DNA from: Symsagittifera roscoffensis
Lineage: Eukaryota > Xenacoelomorpha > Acoela > Convolutidae
Direction: 5' to 3'
DNA length: 64,000 nt
NCBI RefSeq assembly: GCF_963678635.1
Contig: NC_087062.1
Span: 80,477,200 to 80,541,199 of the forward strand
This document shows, one piece after another, positions 38,507 to 51,316 of the stretch. A program made the position numbers and the translations under genes. The notes below the pieces were generated by a model. That model saw only the letters and a list, made by a program, of their open reading frames with translations. It was not told the origin of the DNA and made no database searches. How positions within the stretch are numbered: position 1 is the first letter of the stretch; each line of letters opens with the position of its first letter.

Positions 38507-38907
38507 ATGTCAAGAGATAATCTAGGCAGTCAGCAAATAAGCGTACTACATAAATGTTTAATTAATAACGAAATATACGGCATGGTACTTACACGTCACA
38601 GACAAACAATAGGATAAATTAGGTCAAAAACACAAACACAAAAAAAGACAATCATAACAAAACAAAAGCAAATCATCAAAAGACGATTTTCAAAACGACG
38701 AAACGCAGTCTGAGAATCAGAAACAAACACAATACAGGAACTTCAAGATTTAAAAGATTCCATAAATAAAAATCACCCAATAGACGACCAAATACAATTT
38801 TCTACTACAACACCACTATCAATTAAAGAAAAACGCAAAATAAAAAAGTCATATATCAACAAACCAATATGTCTATTCTACACACTAACAATTCTACATT
38901 ATAAAAC
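38507..38907 (+). pseudogene. Broken copy of the basic ORF2
   Basis: Starts ATGTCAAGAGATAATC at the position matching the A start and retains Lys/Arg-rich coding sequence, but has several stops (for example the TGA at ~38711) and deletions. Homology is clearest over the KRQ/KRR clusters. Confidence 0.6.
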
Positions 38908-41900
38908 ATGATCGCATACAAAGAAAGTTTCGATGATAACTCGATACTCCCATTTTACAAAAAACCACAAAATGACCTCGCCCGAGGTCAAGTACAATTT
39001 TGTTACAACTTAATTGTAAGTTTATTTGAAAAAGTATATAGCCCATGTAAACAAGAATTTCCTGAAGTAAAAATAAAACGACAAAACCGTGATCACTATC
39101 TCAAAGATATATGTAATATCACATCACACATTTACAAGTGAAATTCTTCCACCAAAACCAAATCACATTACACATCAAATACAAACAGACGATATAGATA
39201 TAGAGTTCTCTAAAACTTCCACAGACTACATAAAAATTATAGTACACCAAATTTCATATGGAGCAAATTCAAATTCGCAAACCTTGTTTTTTCAATTATT
39301 TATAGCTTCATATCTATACCAGAATTGCAAAAAAACACAAAGTGAGTCATCAACTCAAACATCCCGACATTCAACTGTAAGACAACAAATCTCTGTTTTC
39401 TCAAATTTTTTATCACAATCAGTGAAAACCTCACATGTAACGAAATTTCACAAAATGTTAAAAATGATCTACAAAAGATGCTAGCACGGTTTATAATTGG
39501 TTTTTTTGTCCATAACATTGATCTCATAGCACTATCAAGAACAAGTTTTTGACCACAAAATTCAGACAATAAAACTGTGTTAGCAGATGAAAGAGATTGT
39601 GTTCGGGACCCTGATTGGTCTCATCCATTATTTATTAAAATACCAACTGATATAACAAATCAAGCAATCACCACCATTTACATCAATAAAGACTACGTTA
39701 GAATAACTCCACTTACTTTTGATGCAACACAATTAAATTATAATGTTCTGTTCACTGACAGAACAGGAAATAATAGCTTAAACTCTACATTCAATAATAC
39801 ACAAGAAAATTTTAATGGAACAAGAAATCTGGCGCAACAAGATATTGAAACTCCATCACCTTTCGCTAATGAAGAATGAGTCGAAACAATGCCAACAAAA
39901 ACGCGAAAAAGCATTTCCCCCATTCAACCTACACTTACAACTCCAAAAAAGTAAAGCGGTTCTCCAAACAACTATACAATCCACAGTAAAACCTTCCGTT
40001 TTTCCAAATTACTCACAAATGGATTATCAAACATTTAAACCAGTAACACCATCAAGACAAACAAATAAACAAAAAACGTTTAATAGAAACAACTTCTCAG
40101 ATCAAAACTGTAACTTTTTTGCAAAATCCAAAAAAAAACCCCCCTATACGAACAGTCAAAGCCAACCACAAGCACAAAACTATAATCAAAGCGTACCACA
40201 ACAATCCTCAAACACAGCCTTTTTTAACGATCATCCACAAGCTACAACGGATCGTAGCAAAAATTATCTATTTTTCCAACAAAATTAAAACATGACAAAT
40301 AAACACCATACAAGGAATCCACCTCAATATTCAGAAGATCAAGAATACTATAGTAAAAATCAACAAAGATTCAGTACAAATCAACAAAGCAATAATTTGA
40401 ACATTGATCAACCAGATACTTTTTATCAACCAGATCTTTTCGAACCATATACAAGAAACGAACAAATACGACAAACAAGACATAACCCAAAGTCATAAAA
40501 AAAACTTTCAATCACAAAACACTGTAAAAACACAAAGTTATCAACCAATTCAAAAGCGAAATAAAATCCCATTACTATATTTTTTTCAACAACATGAAAT
40601 AACAAAAACACAACTCAAATACCAAATGCCGCAGAATCACTACAGATGACTGTGAATCCATACCTTCTGGGTGGATTTTCTAGAGCCCCAAATGAACCAC
40701 TAATGGTATTCACAGGAACAGATCCTGAATACTCAGTAGAAGATTATTTAAATGCAGTCACAGAGCCAATTAATTTTGAATATAAGACCTGAACCAGTAA
40801 ATACACCACTTCATCAAAATTGGATACATAGACTCACAGCTCTAATCCAAACCACACGTGAAGGCGCAGCCCAAAAATGGTTTTCAGTTTTACCTATAGA
40901 TATTAAATCAGATTGGAAAAGATTTACAAGTGAATTTTCAAAAATGTTTGATTCCGAAAAAAAACAACACCAAAGAGTTTTAGGAAAGGAAATTCGTAGA
41001 ATCCCTAAAGAAAATATTAAACAATTTGCAGTAAGAATCAAAACATTGGTAAGAAAAGCATATTCCTTCAATACGCATGACTAAAAAAACACAAAATTGA
41101 CAGAAGTTTTAAAGATGACTCTAACACCACAATTACGGAAAATAGCGATAAAAAAAAGAGATAAAAAACATCCATCTTCAATTCGAGAACCCGATGTAGA
41201 CTTCCGAAAAGTAGTAGATAAACTAGAACGAGCTGAAATCAGTATGATACTGGAAGGAACAGAAAACTTAAAACTACAATACGTAAACAACATCCATACA
41301 CCTACTTCACAAATAAAAATCATTCATGACTCTGAAACTCAACTAGCTGAAAAAATCACTCAAATATTAAAATCGTACGGGAAAAATCCAAACCTTAAAG
41401 GCAAACCATCATTCAAAAAATGGTGTAACTATTGACGTAGATACGGACATAGCAGTGCTGAACGTAGACAAAAAAAACAAGATAATCAGAGTAAACCACA
41501 GAAATATAGAGAGCCAAATATTTCATTTTATCAATACATAAAAAAAGACAAAAATCTACAAAACAAAAACATTCACAGTAATAATAGTTCAGGAAAACCA
41601 CTTCCAGATAAATTTAAGACCTCTATTCAAAAATCACCGTACAGAAATAACTACGGCGGAAGATCTCCAGATCAAAAAAAAAACGAAATTTCTCAAAAAA
41701 CCGATATTTTCGATCAAACAGTCAAAACAATCAAAATCGAAATAATTATTCAAGATCAAACTCAAACAGAAGTAATTACTCCAAATACAATAGAAATCTT
41801 TCACATTCAATTTCTCAAATAGTTGTTATTCAAACGACCGCTCCAGAATTTCCTCATATAACCGAAACAGAAATTACTCAAGCAAAAGTAATAGACAATA

Positions 41901-43239
41901 CCAAGATAACAGATCATGAAACTATTCAAACAAAAGATCAAACTAAAATAACTATTTAAATAGATCACGTGACAATTCCAAGAACCAAAAATCTAACGAC
42001 AAAGAAATTATTCTCAGTCACCAAATAGAAAAAATACACAATAACAAAATTCACAACAAAACTATAGAAGTAGCACACCTAAGCATCAAAGACAAATCAA
42101 CCAAGTACAATCAACTGAAGAAACCCAATCTGACCATCCCGGTATTGATAACACAGAAAATTCAGAATTACAATTAAATCATATAAATTTTGAATTCACA
42201 GATGATGAGAGCGAAACAGAAACTTACGCTTTCAAAAAACATGCTTCAAATTGAAAATGAATACGAAACACCAATCGAATCGAATTATTACCAAAACAAT
42301 AAAAATCATTTTAAAAATTCCGATAATACCCAAAGCATAACAGAGAATACCGAGGAGCACTTAAAAGAAGTTCAAAGAGAAACAATATATATCAGAATAC
42401 AACAAATAAAGTACAGCTACGAAAGAAAAAAATTGGACAATACCACTTCTCTTAGAAAGTCCAGAAAGCAAAGATTTTCAATCACAAGAACTCGAAATTG
42501 ATTTTTTAAATAGATTCAGAAGCAGAATAAAATATTATAAATGTTCCTACTTGGAATGAAATACGAACTTTACATCCAAAATTATTACCTTCAAAGACCT
42601 CAAGCAAATTAACTGCAGCACAAAAACCAAATTTAACAAATTTTGGAAAAATTCAATTATTCCTTTTTCCCACTCGAACAATGAAACAAAACAAAATTTT
42701 GACTAAAACTTTCAAACAAACATTCCATATCACAGATATAAAACACAATATCGTTGGAATACCATTTGTTACAAAATATATTCCTACTATTAATATCCTG
42801 AATAGCAAAATACATATAAAGGATAAATGTACAAGAAAGAAAATTCACACTTTGCCAAAGACTAAATAACCAACCTCCATTTTTCTCCAAATTTTACCCT
42901 ATCTATAACCAAGAACGAACACACCTGAAACTACTGGCAGGATATGTATATAACTTCTCCAAAAGTCAAGTCCACCGATACAACATGAAACAAAACAATC
43001 AACGACTATACACGTCAGACCTTGAAGTCAAGCCAAATACACAAAAAGACAAGCTCAGATATAAATTCATTACATGTATACCATAATTCTCCATATAAAA
43101 TAACATTACCTCTAGGACCTCTAGGTTATTGTGAAACAAAGGCAACAATTTCCCCAACAATGAAAAAGCATATAGAGTAAAAATTATCTCGAAATGATTT
43201 GATATATGCCAATCAACAATTCTTGATGAAAAGTTTTAA
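38908..43239 (+). pseudogene. gag-pro: Gag-protease pseudogene of element B
   Basis: Aligns along its length with A gag-pro in shifting frames. The Gag domain (AAQKWFSVLP, 40752-41084) is still readable. The zinc knuckle at ~41430-41465 has lost two ligands: the second Cys is a TGA stop and the last Cys is Arg. The protease active site near 42508-42525 reads DSEA instead of DSGA and follows a frameshift. The Asn/Arg/Ser-rich tail is fragmented. Non-functional. Confidence 0.85.
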
Positions 43240-46195
43240 AATAATGAAATAATAGGTGATAAAAAACGTAACGTGGACTACTTTACAAATACACCTTCTT
43301 TAAACCAACATTTCAAATATCGATATATACCACTGAACAACAAAAATTCCTTACACAGTTCAATTTTCAACACTCTCAAATTACACAAAAAGAGTTTGAA
43401 CAACGAGCTGAACTACTACTTAGATACCCAATGGTCTACGCTACATCTAAATTCGATGTTGGGAACAAAATTCACCACTACATCTACCTCTAAAAACTGA
43501 CGCAAATTTCAAAAAAAAAACGAGCAATTAGAGTTTCAATTCACTTACAAGATAAAGTCAATAGATTACTAGACATATTAGAGCAATACGAAATCATTTC
43601 TCCAGTAAATAAAGAAGAACAACCAAAAGGCCAAAAGGAAAAACATTCATAAATCCCGTTATTATTCTAGCTAAAGGAGAATCGTTCAAAGTCGTTCATG
43701 AATCTAAATGTAATTGTCCCATAGAACCAATTCAAGTAATTCTCACAAAATTAAACGGAAATTACTTTACAACAGCTGACATGAACAGCGCATACAATCA
43801 AATGCCACTAGATGAACAACCACAGCGCTTAACACAATTCGTTATTGGAAACCAACAATACGAATTTAATAGAATTTTCATTGGAATTTCCATAGAACCA
43901 GCAGCATTCGCAGCGTTTATGAGTAAAATTTTTCGACCACTCATTCTCAGTAAAAATGTCATAACACATTTAAACGATGTTTTCATGCAATCGCAAACAA
44001 AAAACGAAATGTTTAAATTACTGGATAAGTACCACCAAGTACTACATAAAGAAAACATGAAAGCATCCCCAGACAAATCACATTTTTTCCTCACTCGTGT
44101 AAAATTCCTTGGACTTTTATTGAAGGAAATACAATCACTCCGTTAAAATCTCGCATTGACGCAATCATAAAACTTCATTTTCCATCAAACAAACAAAACC
44201 CAAGAATTTCTTGGAAAGCTAATGTTGTTAAGTAAATACTTCTCCTAATGCAATTATATTTAAGACCAATTTATAACAATCTCAGACAACCAAACAATTT
44301 CGAATGGACAACAGAACATCAGAAACGACTTGGATAAAAAAAAACACTTCTCACTGAACAAATATCGAATACTATTCCAGACCCAGACCAACCGTTTTAT
44401 GCTAAGTTTGACGCCTCAAATTTCGGCATCGGCGCAGCATTATTACAATCACACAGTGGAACAAATAAAATGAATCTTATTTCAGCAATCTCAGGACTGT
44501 TCACACAAACCGAACTTAGGTTCTCTACGCCTATGAGAGAATGCACAGCTATAAATTATACTCTCAGAGAATATGAATTTTTAATGCTTGGCTCAAAACA
44601 TCCAACAGTTCTATTTACAGACCATAAACTTATAGTTTCTCTATTTACACAAAAATCAAATTGAAACCATAAAGTTTATCGATTTCAATTAATTCTAGTG
44701 AAATTCCCAAACCTAGTTTGGACTGCAGGAAAAAATTTGCATTGCCAGACACACTCAGTCGAAACACACCACCTGAACTTTTCACAAGAAAAACAACAGT
44801 AGAAATACCCCAAAATTTTAAGTTTTCTTGCGAATGACGAAACATCACCACAATTAGAATGCAAATAAGCAGTAAAAGTTGACGTTGATCATTCACAAAT
44901 AAATAATTTACAACACTTTTCGTTATATCTAGATTGCCGAAATATTCACCATGAAGTAGACTTATTACATTTAAACCGATACCATATTCATCATGGATCA
45001 AAAACAATACACAACAAGAACCACTTAGACAAAAAATGTATAGGACAGACTTTTTTTCCCTAATAGAAAAGGAAAACTTGACTGATAAAATAAATTTATC
45101 AGGACCTCCACATATCGATTCAAAATACACAATAAATCAAATTTTTACCCTCTAGATAACACACCTCTTTCAAAAACAGAAATTGAAAATATCTTTTTAC
45201 CAGCCACAGCAATATTCACACTTGAAGTACTACAAAAGTACCAAATCCTTGACCCAGTCATTAGACAACTAAAGCCTTGGCACAACTATAAAACAAAACG
45301 CAAAAAAGCAGATATCACAATTCTAGGAAACAAAACACTTCCTAGATACTTCAGAAAATTTAATAAAAAATCTATAAACGAGAATGGCAATATTTTAGAA
45401 TGCCAAACACCTGAATTAAAAGTCCCTGTTTACCACTAAGTATGATACTCATAGTATTTCTCATTTCACATTCCTTAAAAACAAAAGGACATGCAGGATC
45501 AGAAAAAACATACTCAAATTTTATGCAAATTTTTTTTTCTTTCCAAATGCACCGATTTGGATCAGAGTATGATGTAACGATTGCATAACATGCCAGTTAA
45601 ATAAACCATACCCAAATCAGAAACAAATAGCAAAAAAACAAGATTCTAAAGGACAAAGTTTATATGTCAACCACAGAATCTCATTTGATACAAAAGGACC
45701 GATATCACCCTCTTCAGAAGTAAATTCATATTTAATGGTTTTATTTGATGCATTTACACACTATTTAGCACTCAACCCAGTACCTCATTGTAATGCCTAT
45801 TCTGCATATACAAAATTTTACAAACACTGGATATCAAAATTGGGATAACCAGAAATCCTTGTCACCGATAATGGCACTGAATTCATAAATAATGAAATCA
45901 TCACATTATGCCGTCGATACAACATTAAACACAAGCCACGAACATCTCATGCCCCATCGACTAATGGTTTAGTCGAAGGATTGAACCTTTCACTACAAGA
46001 GTACCTTAGATGTATCATAAATGGAAATGATACAAAATACACTGAGTGATCAACAGATGTAAAATTACTCCCCTTAGCTTATAATTCACAGATATTAACA
46101 ACCCTATGACTATCACCTTATGAAATGGTTTTCAATCAAAAACCACGTAAACCAATAATGTTCACAGCAAATTCCTCAAAAAACACACAAGGTTT
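43240..46195 (+). pseudogene. pol: Pol pseudogene of element B: RT, RNase H, integrase
   Basis: Contains the RT N-terminal region missing from A (about 43240-43823), including the motif-A string ADMNSAYNQ. The YLDD box is HLND, so a second catalytic Asp is gone. RNase H lies at ~44390-44760 and integrase at ~45430-46150. The integrase keeps TDNGTEF and a VEG motif but has several stops, including one in place of Trp near 46048. After 46195 homology to the integrase tail stops and RNase H sequence begins again. Confidence 0.85.
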
Positions 46196-47230
46196 TTGCC
46201 AACCTGCAAAAAAATGACAGAGCAAAATTCAAACACAGTTCCAAATCTTGACCAAACTTTTGCAGGATGTGCAATGCCTCCGAGTTTGGAATTGGCGCAG
46301 CACTTCTACAATCACATAATGCTACAAATAAAACGAGAATCTCATATCAGAAAAATCAAGACTTTTCACACAAGGAGATTTTAGACTCTCTACCATGATG
46401 AGAGAATGTACAGCCATAATATATACATTAAGAGATTATGAATTCTTAATTCTTGGACTAAAACATCCAACAGGTTTATTCACAGATCACAAACTACTTA
46501 TTTTTCTTTTTACACAAAATCAAATCCAAACCATAGAGTTTCTAGATCGCAACTGATTCTAATGGAACTTCCAATTCTACATGTAATTTGAACAGCTAGC
46601 AAAAACCTTGCTTTGCCAGATACACATAGTCAAAACACATCACACCACAACTGTAAAAAATCCACCAAAAAAAAAGTTCTTTCTAGCAAAAAACGAAACA
46701 TCACCACGATTAGAATGTACATAGGCAGTAAAAACTGACTCTGACACTAAGCAAATAAAATACTTAGAACACTTCCCATTTCATCCTGATTGTCAAAATA
46801 ACCACTATAAAGTAGATTTATTATGAAAATCATATTTAGATCAACACCATGTTCATCATGGATAAGAAACAATAAACAACAAACGACATCTAAACAAAAA
46901 CCAAACCGAATTAACTTATTCCCAATAATAGCAAAGGAAAATCTAACAGAAGCCATAAATGTGCCAGGCCCCCCAATTTAAATCAAAAACTTATAATCAA
47001 TAAGATATTCAATTTACAAGACCCCCTGGATATTATACATCTCTCAAGAAACGAAATTCAAAAAGTTTTTCTCCCAAAGACAGAAGCAATGACACTTCAA
47101 TTATTACAAAAACAAAAACAAATGTTGACCTTTTCATCAGAAAAAATTTGGCACAAATAAAAACTAAACCAATCAAAGCCGATATCAAAAAATAATAAAA
47201 GCCGAGAATAAAAAAATTTAAAAAAGTACC
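46196..47230 (+). pseudogene. Second, divergent RNase H and connection block in element B
   Basis: From about 46220 the sequence again matches the RNase H start (A 15600 onward; FGIGAALLQSH-coding region) and runs through MREC, the FTDHK region and on to the integrase linker (A ~16540). It differs from the first B copy (44390-45300) at many positions, so it is not a recent tandem duplication but was acquired from a diverged relative. It replaces the integrase C-terminal half. All frames are broken. Confidence 0.8.
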
Positions 47231-47445
47231 CGACAAAAATCTCAAGAAATAAGCAATAAATAAATATCTCAGAAAAAAAGAAAAAACCGAAAATTAGAAG
47301 AAAAAATTTTACCATAAGAAATAATAGAAAAGTTCAACAATCATTGCAACTTAAAAATCAACCTCAAAAAGATTTCAAACCTTTCATTCCACAACCTAAA
47401 TTATTAAAGAAAGTTGAATTCCAAAAACCACTTTTAATTAATTAA
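47231..47445 (+). pseudogene. Pol C-terminal tail remnant of element B
   Basis: Ends with coding sequence for PKLLKKVEFQK, matching the A pol end (KILKKVEFKK). What precedes is Lys-rich and diverged. The GPY/F module has been lost at the recombination join. Confidence 0.6.
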
Positions 47446-47991
47446 TCATTTTAAATTTTCAGAAATACAAAAAATCTTTCTTCTAAAATTCACTAGTTCA
47501 ACTTTAGCCAATCAGAAACTATCTAAACATCAACCCACTCTGACACCACTCCTTAGGCCGACACTCTGCAGACTTCAATCAAATATGAAACTATAAATTG
47601 AAGACCTCCAGGTCAAAAAGAAGCAACAAGTTCATATTTGAAAACCGAAACAAACAAAACCTGAATTTTTCCAACCCTCCCCTATCAACTAGTACAAAGA
47701 TAAACAAAATTGTTTCAACTTACACTCCAAGTTCCCCTCAAGGAAAACTATTAATTTAGCCTAAAGTAAAAAGAGGACATGATCCTCTAGCCTAAAGTAC
47801 GAATATCTCCTGAAAACCCCCAATCATCCTTTAAATAAAAACAAAACTAGAAAGCTCATTCTTAGACCCTCAGACTTCTCCCCACCAAAAAATGCCAAAT
47901 CCAACCCACTTGAAAAAAATCAATAAAAAATCCGACATCACTCAAATTTGCACTTGAAAAAAAATTTTGGTAAGAACTAATCATTTCTCCA
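47446..47991 (+). other. Spacer after pol in element B with TTAGCCTAAAGTA pair
   Basis: Non-coding; keeps the ACCTCCAGGTCAAAAA block (~47605) and two TAGCCTAAAGTA copies at ~47757 and ~47798 seen in A. Confidence 0.5.
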
Positions 47992-48228
47992 ATGCTTCTT
48001 TCTCAATCAGTTCAACTCCTCAAAACACTTATCTCAAAACTTTTTTCACTTCTATCAATCTTTTTTTCGAAACAATATAATTTTTATTATAGACACCTTC
48101 GAAATATTTCTCCTTCTCTTCGTAATTTTTTGCAATTTTTTCGTAATTTTTCAACAAATCAAAAAGCCTATCTCAACTTCTCCGGAACCTCCTCAGGAAC
48201 GATATTTCAACAACTATCTAAATGTTAA
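47992..48228 (+). CDS. TM1 homologue in element B (open)
   Basis: 78 codons, open. The start MLLSQSVQLLKTL matches A TM1 (MLFSQTVAQILIN) and the end QLSKC matches NNLSK. The middle has lost much of the hydrophobic character and contains RNFLQFFRNF-type repeats, perhaps through a frameshift. It overlaps the following ATG (48222). In a decayed element this is most likely a leftover, though it has stayed open. Confidence 0.45.
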   Translation: MLLSQSVQLLKTLISKLFSLLSIFFSKQYNFYYRHLRNISPSLRNFLQFFRNFSTNQKAYLNFSGTSSGTIFQQLSKC

Positions 48229-48372
48229 GACATTTTTTTAACAAGAAAGACATTTTTTTCTCTTAGTGATATTTTTCACATTTTAGTCTTTCTCATTTTA
48301 ACAATATGCAAATGTATAAAAAAGGCAATAATAACTTTTGCATTAGCAACAATAATTCAATCATTTTCATAG
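48222..48372 (+). pseudogene. TM2 remnant in element B
   Basis: Starts ATGTTAAGACAT with a KKDIFF segment like RTDIFL of A, then meets stops at ~48264. In another frame the strongly conserved LILTICKC + IKKAI + TFALAT segment follows (48290-48350). Confidence 0.55.
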
Positions 48373-48429
48373 AAGAATTTTAGAATCAACATAATTTTTA
48401 ATCAAAAGTAAAAATTAAATAATTTTTCA

Positions 48430-49447
48430 AAATTGTTAATCAAAAACCAACACAACAGTCCCCACCGAGTACGACATACCAGGAATCTCCAACAACACCA
48501 GCATCCAGTCAGACATATCACCCCCAGTCCTAAACACGTATTTAATTTCAAGAAAACCCGAATACATTAGAAGAAAGACGCGCATTATCAGAACCTTAAG
48601 AACCCGTAATTCGCCACGAACCTCCAAGCGAACCACAATACGAACCAATATACAATATATACCCTTCTGTCCAGCAAGATCTTAATAGAACAAGACATCC
48701 TCGTCAAAACCAAAATACATCCACAATAGACAGACGAATCATACATCCAAGACGTAATAGAAATTTTACAACTCCCAGAGATCATTTAAAAAAAACCTCA
48801 TCGCCAATCCTAAATCCTTTAGATCTTTCCAGTAGTACAATTCAAAATACCCCACCACCATTACAATCTACTTCACAACAAAACACAACGAACAAATTCG
48901 TGAAAATACTTTCAACCCCCCAACTTCAACACAACGTCTACCACATTGGATGACACAAGCTTTCACTCAAGATTAACCAAACTTGGTAAACGACCCTATA
49001 GATATCTCATCGGATACATCTTTGTCATTGCCAGAATCCTTATCACTACCTTCAACTTCTTCAACAAAAAGTCAAACCCCAACAACAACGATTTCTCTAA
49101 ATTTCCCTACAAATTTAGACGATAGATATAAAGAACATTTAACCAATAATATGCCCTTACGATTAGATTGGAATACATTCGTAGCACTACCTCCCTTATT
49201 TGGTCAACATCATGATAGCAACAGACTACACAATTCGGCACTCAACAGATTACAATACAGACACGATATTCACAAAGACAAACAGGAACACAACATACAA
49301 ATCCTCACACAAGACAATTTAACTCTTAAATTTGAAATAACAGTGAAATTAAATAATTTACTACATCACCATCTCCCCCTAGTTCCACCAAACATAACAG
49401 CTCAATCTTTACCTCCCCCATTTATTACCCACAGAAATTATCAATAA
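48430..49447 (+). pseudogene. ORFX homologue in element B, interrupted
   Basis: The last 154 codons (48983-49447) are open and align with the folded C-terminal part of A ORFX: LRLDWNTF, LHNSALNRLQYR, LKFEITVKLNN and SLPPPFIT. The P/S/T-rich first part (48430-48980) has stops. Beyond the stop another frame continues with YITFYNPYSGL, matching the extension past the A stop. The CAACAGTC acceptor candidate is at ~48453. Confidence 0.65.
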
Positions 49448-49518
49448 ATACGATGGATCTACAAAAGAGACACTTGGATACATTACATTCTATAACCCAT
49501 ATTCGGGACTATCTGCAC

Positions 49519-50330
49519 ATGTATCTTTTAATAATCTTTTTCCTCCAAACCCCACCTCCTCTTGTTTTTTAAAAACCAACATCCCATAAAAACCCCTTCC
49601 TCTCGAACAAGACCTCAAGATTTATCAGTCACACAATATGATTGTGAAGAAAATGAATAAAAAACACTACATAGATACGCCATAAACCAAGTAAATAAAT
49701 GCGAATCCGAACCAGAAGAAAAAGAAACATTGAACATAGTAGCGACATTTCATTCAAAAGCCCGAGCTACAACCTTAACAGGAAAAAAATTCACAGCAGT
49801 CTTTTCAGAGAAAAAAATTCGTTGTTCCCAAGTCTCAAAGGGAAACAAAAATAGACTCGACCTAGAATCTTTTTATCAAAGCAATTTAGACAAAATTTTA
49901 CACCTTAATCCTGAAGATTGTAGAAACGAGCTTCAACGATTAAAGCTAACTACAAATAAAGGCACAAACCAAAAATTGTTAAATTTTCAAGTTTTTCCAG
50001 ATTGTGCACATCAAGCAGAACTTGAAAGATACCAAGGTCAAATAAAACTAGACGATAAATACCCGTTATACAGCGCACATGGATGATTAACTTATGACCT
50101 CCATGATAAAAATTAGTTAGCAAACATTCGTATAAACACACCTTCTGATTGAAAAGCTGACACAAAAAACAAAGGATATCAAGAAATAATGTTTTTTGAT
50201 TGAAAAATTCAGTCAGAAAAAATACAACTAACACGAGATTTAAAAGACTACACAATAATTTATCAATGAATCCGATTACCTGTTAAAAATGACCACGGTT
50301 TTTGCGATCCAACAACAAGAACACAGGCAA
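49519..50330 (+). pseudogene. env: Env fragment of element B
   Basis: Matches the first ~270 residues of A env. The signal-peptide region is recognisable (MYLLIIFFLQTP) but followed by stops. The best open piece is 49730-50086, with TLTGKKFTAVFSEKK and CSQVSKGNKNR. Homology ends at ~50330, within the codons for the RTQAT segment, where the sequence jumps into ORF6; about 600 env residues are deleted. Non-functional. Confidence 0.8.
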
Positions 50331-51316
50331 CTACAGCTTCAAAACCCTAACACACAAACAAATCATCACTTATCGCAATCCAGTACATCCTCCGAATCTT
50401 CCAACCCAGCATCCACAATTGAAGAAACCCGAGCCCACCGAAAACATCCCAATACCCCAACAAAACATCCCAATACCCCTATGCTTCCCAAAGCCCGACC
50501 TCCTCGTTTGTTTCAATTAACGATAATGATCACGCTATTGCACGCTATATGGAAGATACATTTTGAGAAGACGATACAAATACTAATCCCCAACTAACTG
50601 AAAAAGTTTTCATAAAATCCCAATATGTCTTTGCCATTAACTGCATGAACAAAAAATATGATAATGTTATATCCACAGCACTTCGCGACACCAAAACCTA
50701 CGAGTCTTATTTTAATAAATTTAATCACTTCTCATTAACTTTCAATTTTCTTACAAAAAAAACGTGACTTACACTGCTCACATCAAATAATGTTACGCAG
50801 TAAACAATCTCACACATACACTTATTATAATTTTATTCAACACCACTATACATTTAATACACCTTCACGAAGCCCACAACATCGCTTCACATTTATTATT
50901 TCCAAATATACTTCACCATTATTACTAAGTTTCAAATACTGTATAAAAGACACTATTTTGCAAGGCATCATCCGAAACTACGAGCTCATAAGGCAAATGT
51001 ATATATTCTGTCCACTAACCAGAATTTTTAACGTTGATGAATCTCGCCCACTAATTGTCCCCACGAATATATACAGCCCGTCGAAGTCACATATATTCAC
51101 AACACTAAATATAATCATAAGCTTTATAGCCTAAATCAAAACACACCGCATGAATTCTCACCAAGTAGTGAAGATCACAAGATCACCAGAGCACTCAAGC
51201 TTCTATGGACTTTCCTACAGAATAAATACGTCATCCGCTTGCTTGCTAAACTCCTAACATCATCGGACACAGTTTACAAAGTTTTCCCAAATGGAATTTT
51301 TGCCGACCTACGATGA
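50331..51316 (+). pseudogene. ORF6 remnant of element B
   Basis: P/S/T-rich part of ORF6 (from about residue 160 of A) fused directly to the env fragment, then the globular half in broken frames. 50790-51134 is open and keeps LRSKQSHTYTYY, SPLLLSFKYCIKDT and IIRNYEL segments. It ends at the equivalent place (PNGIFADLR, stop 51314-51316). Confidence 0.7.
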
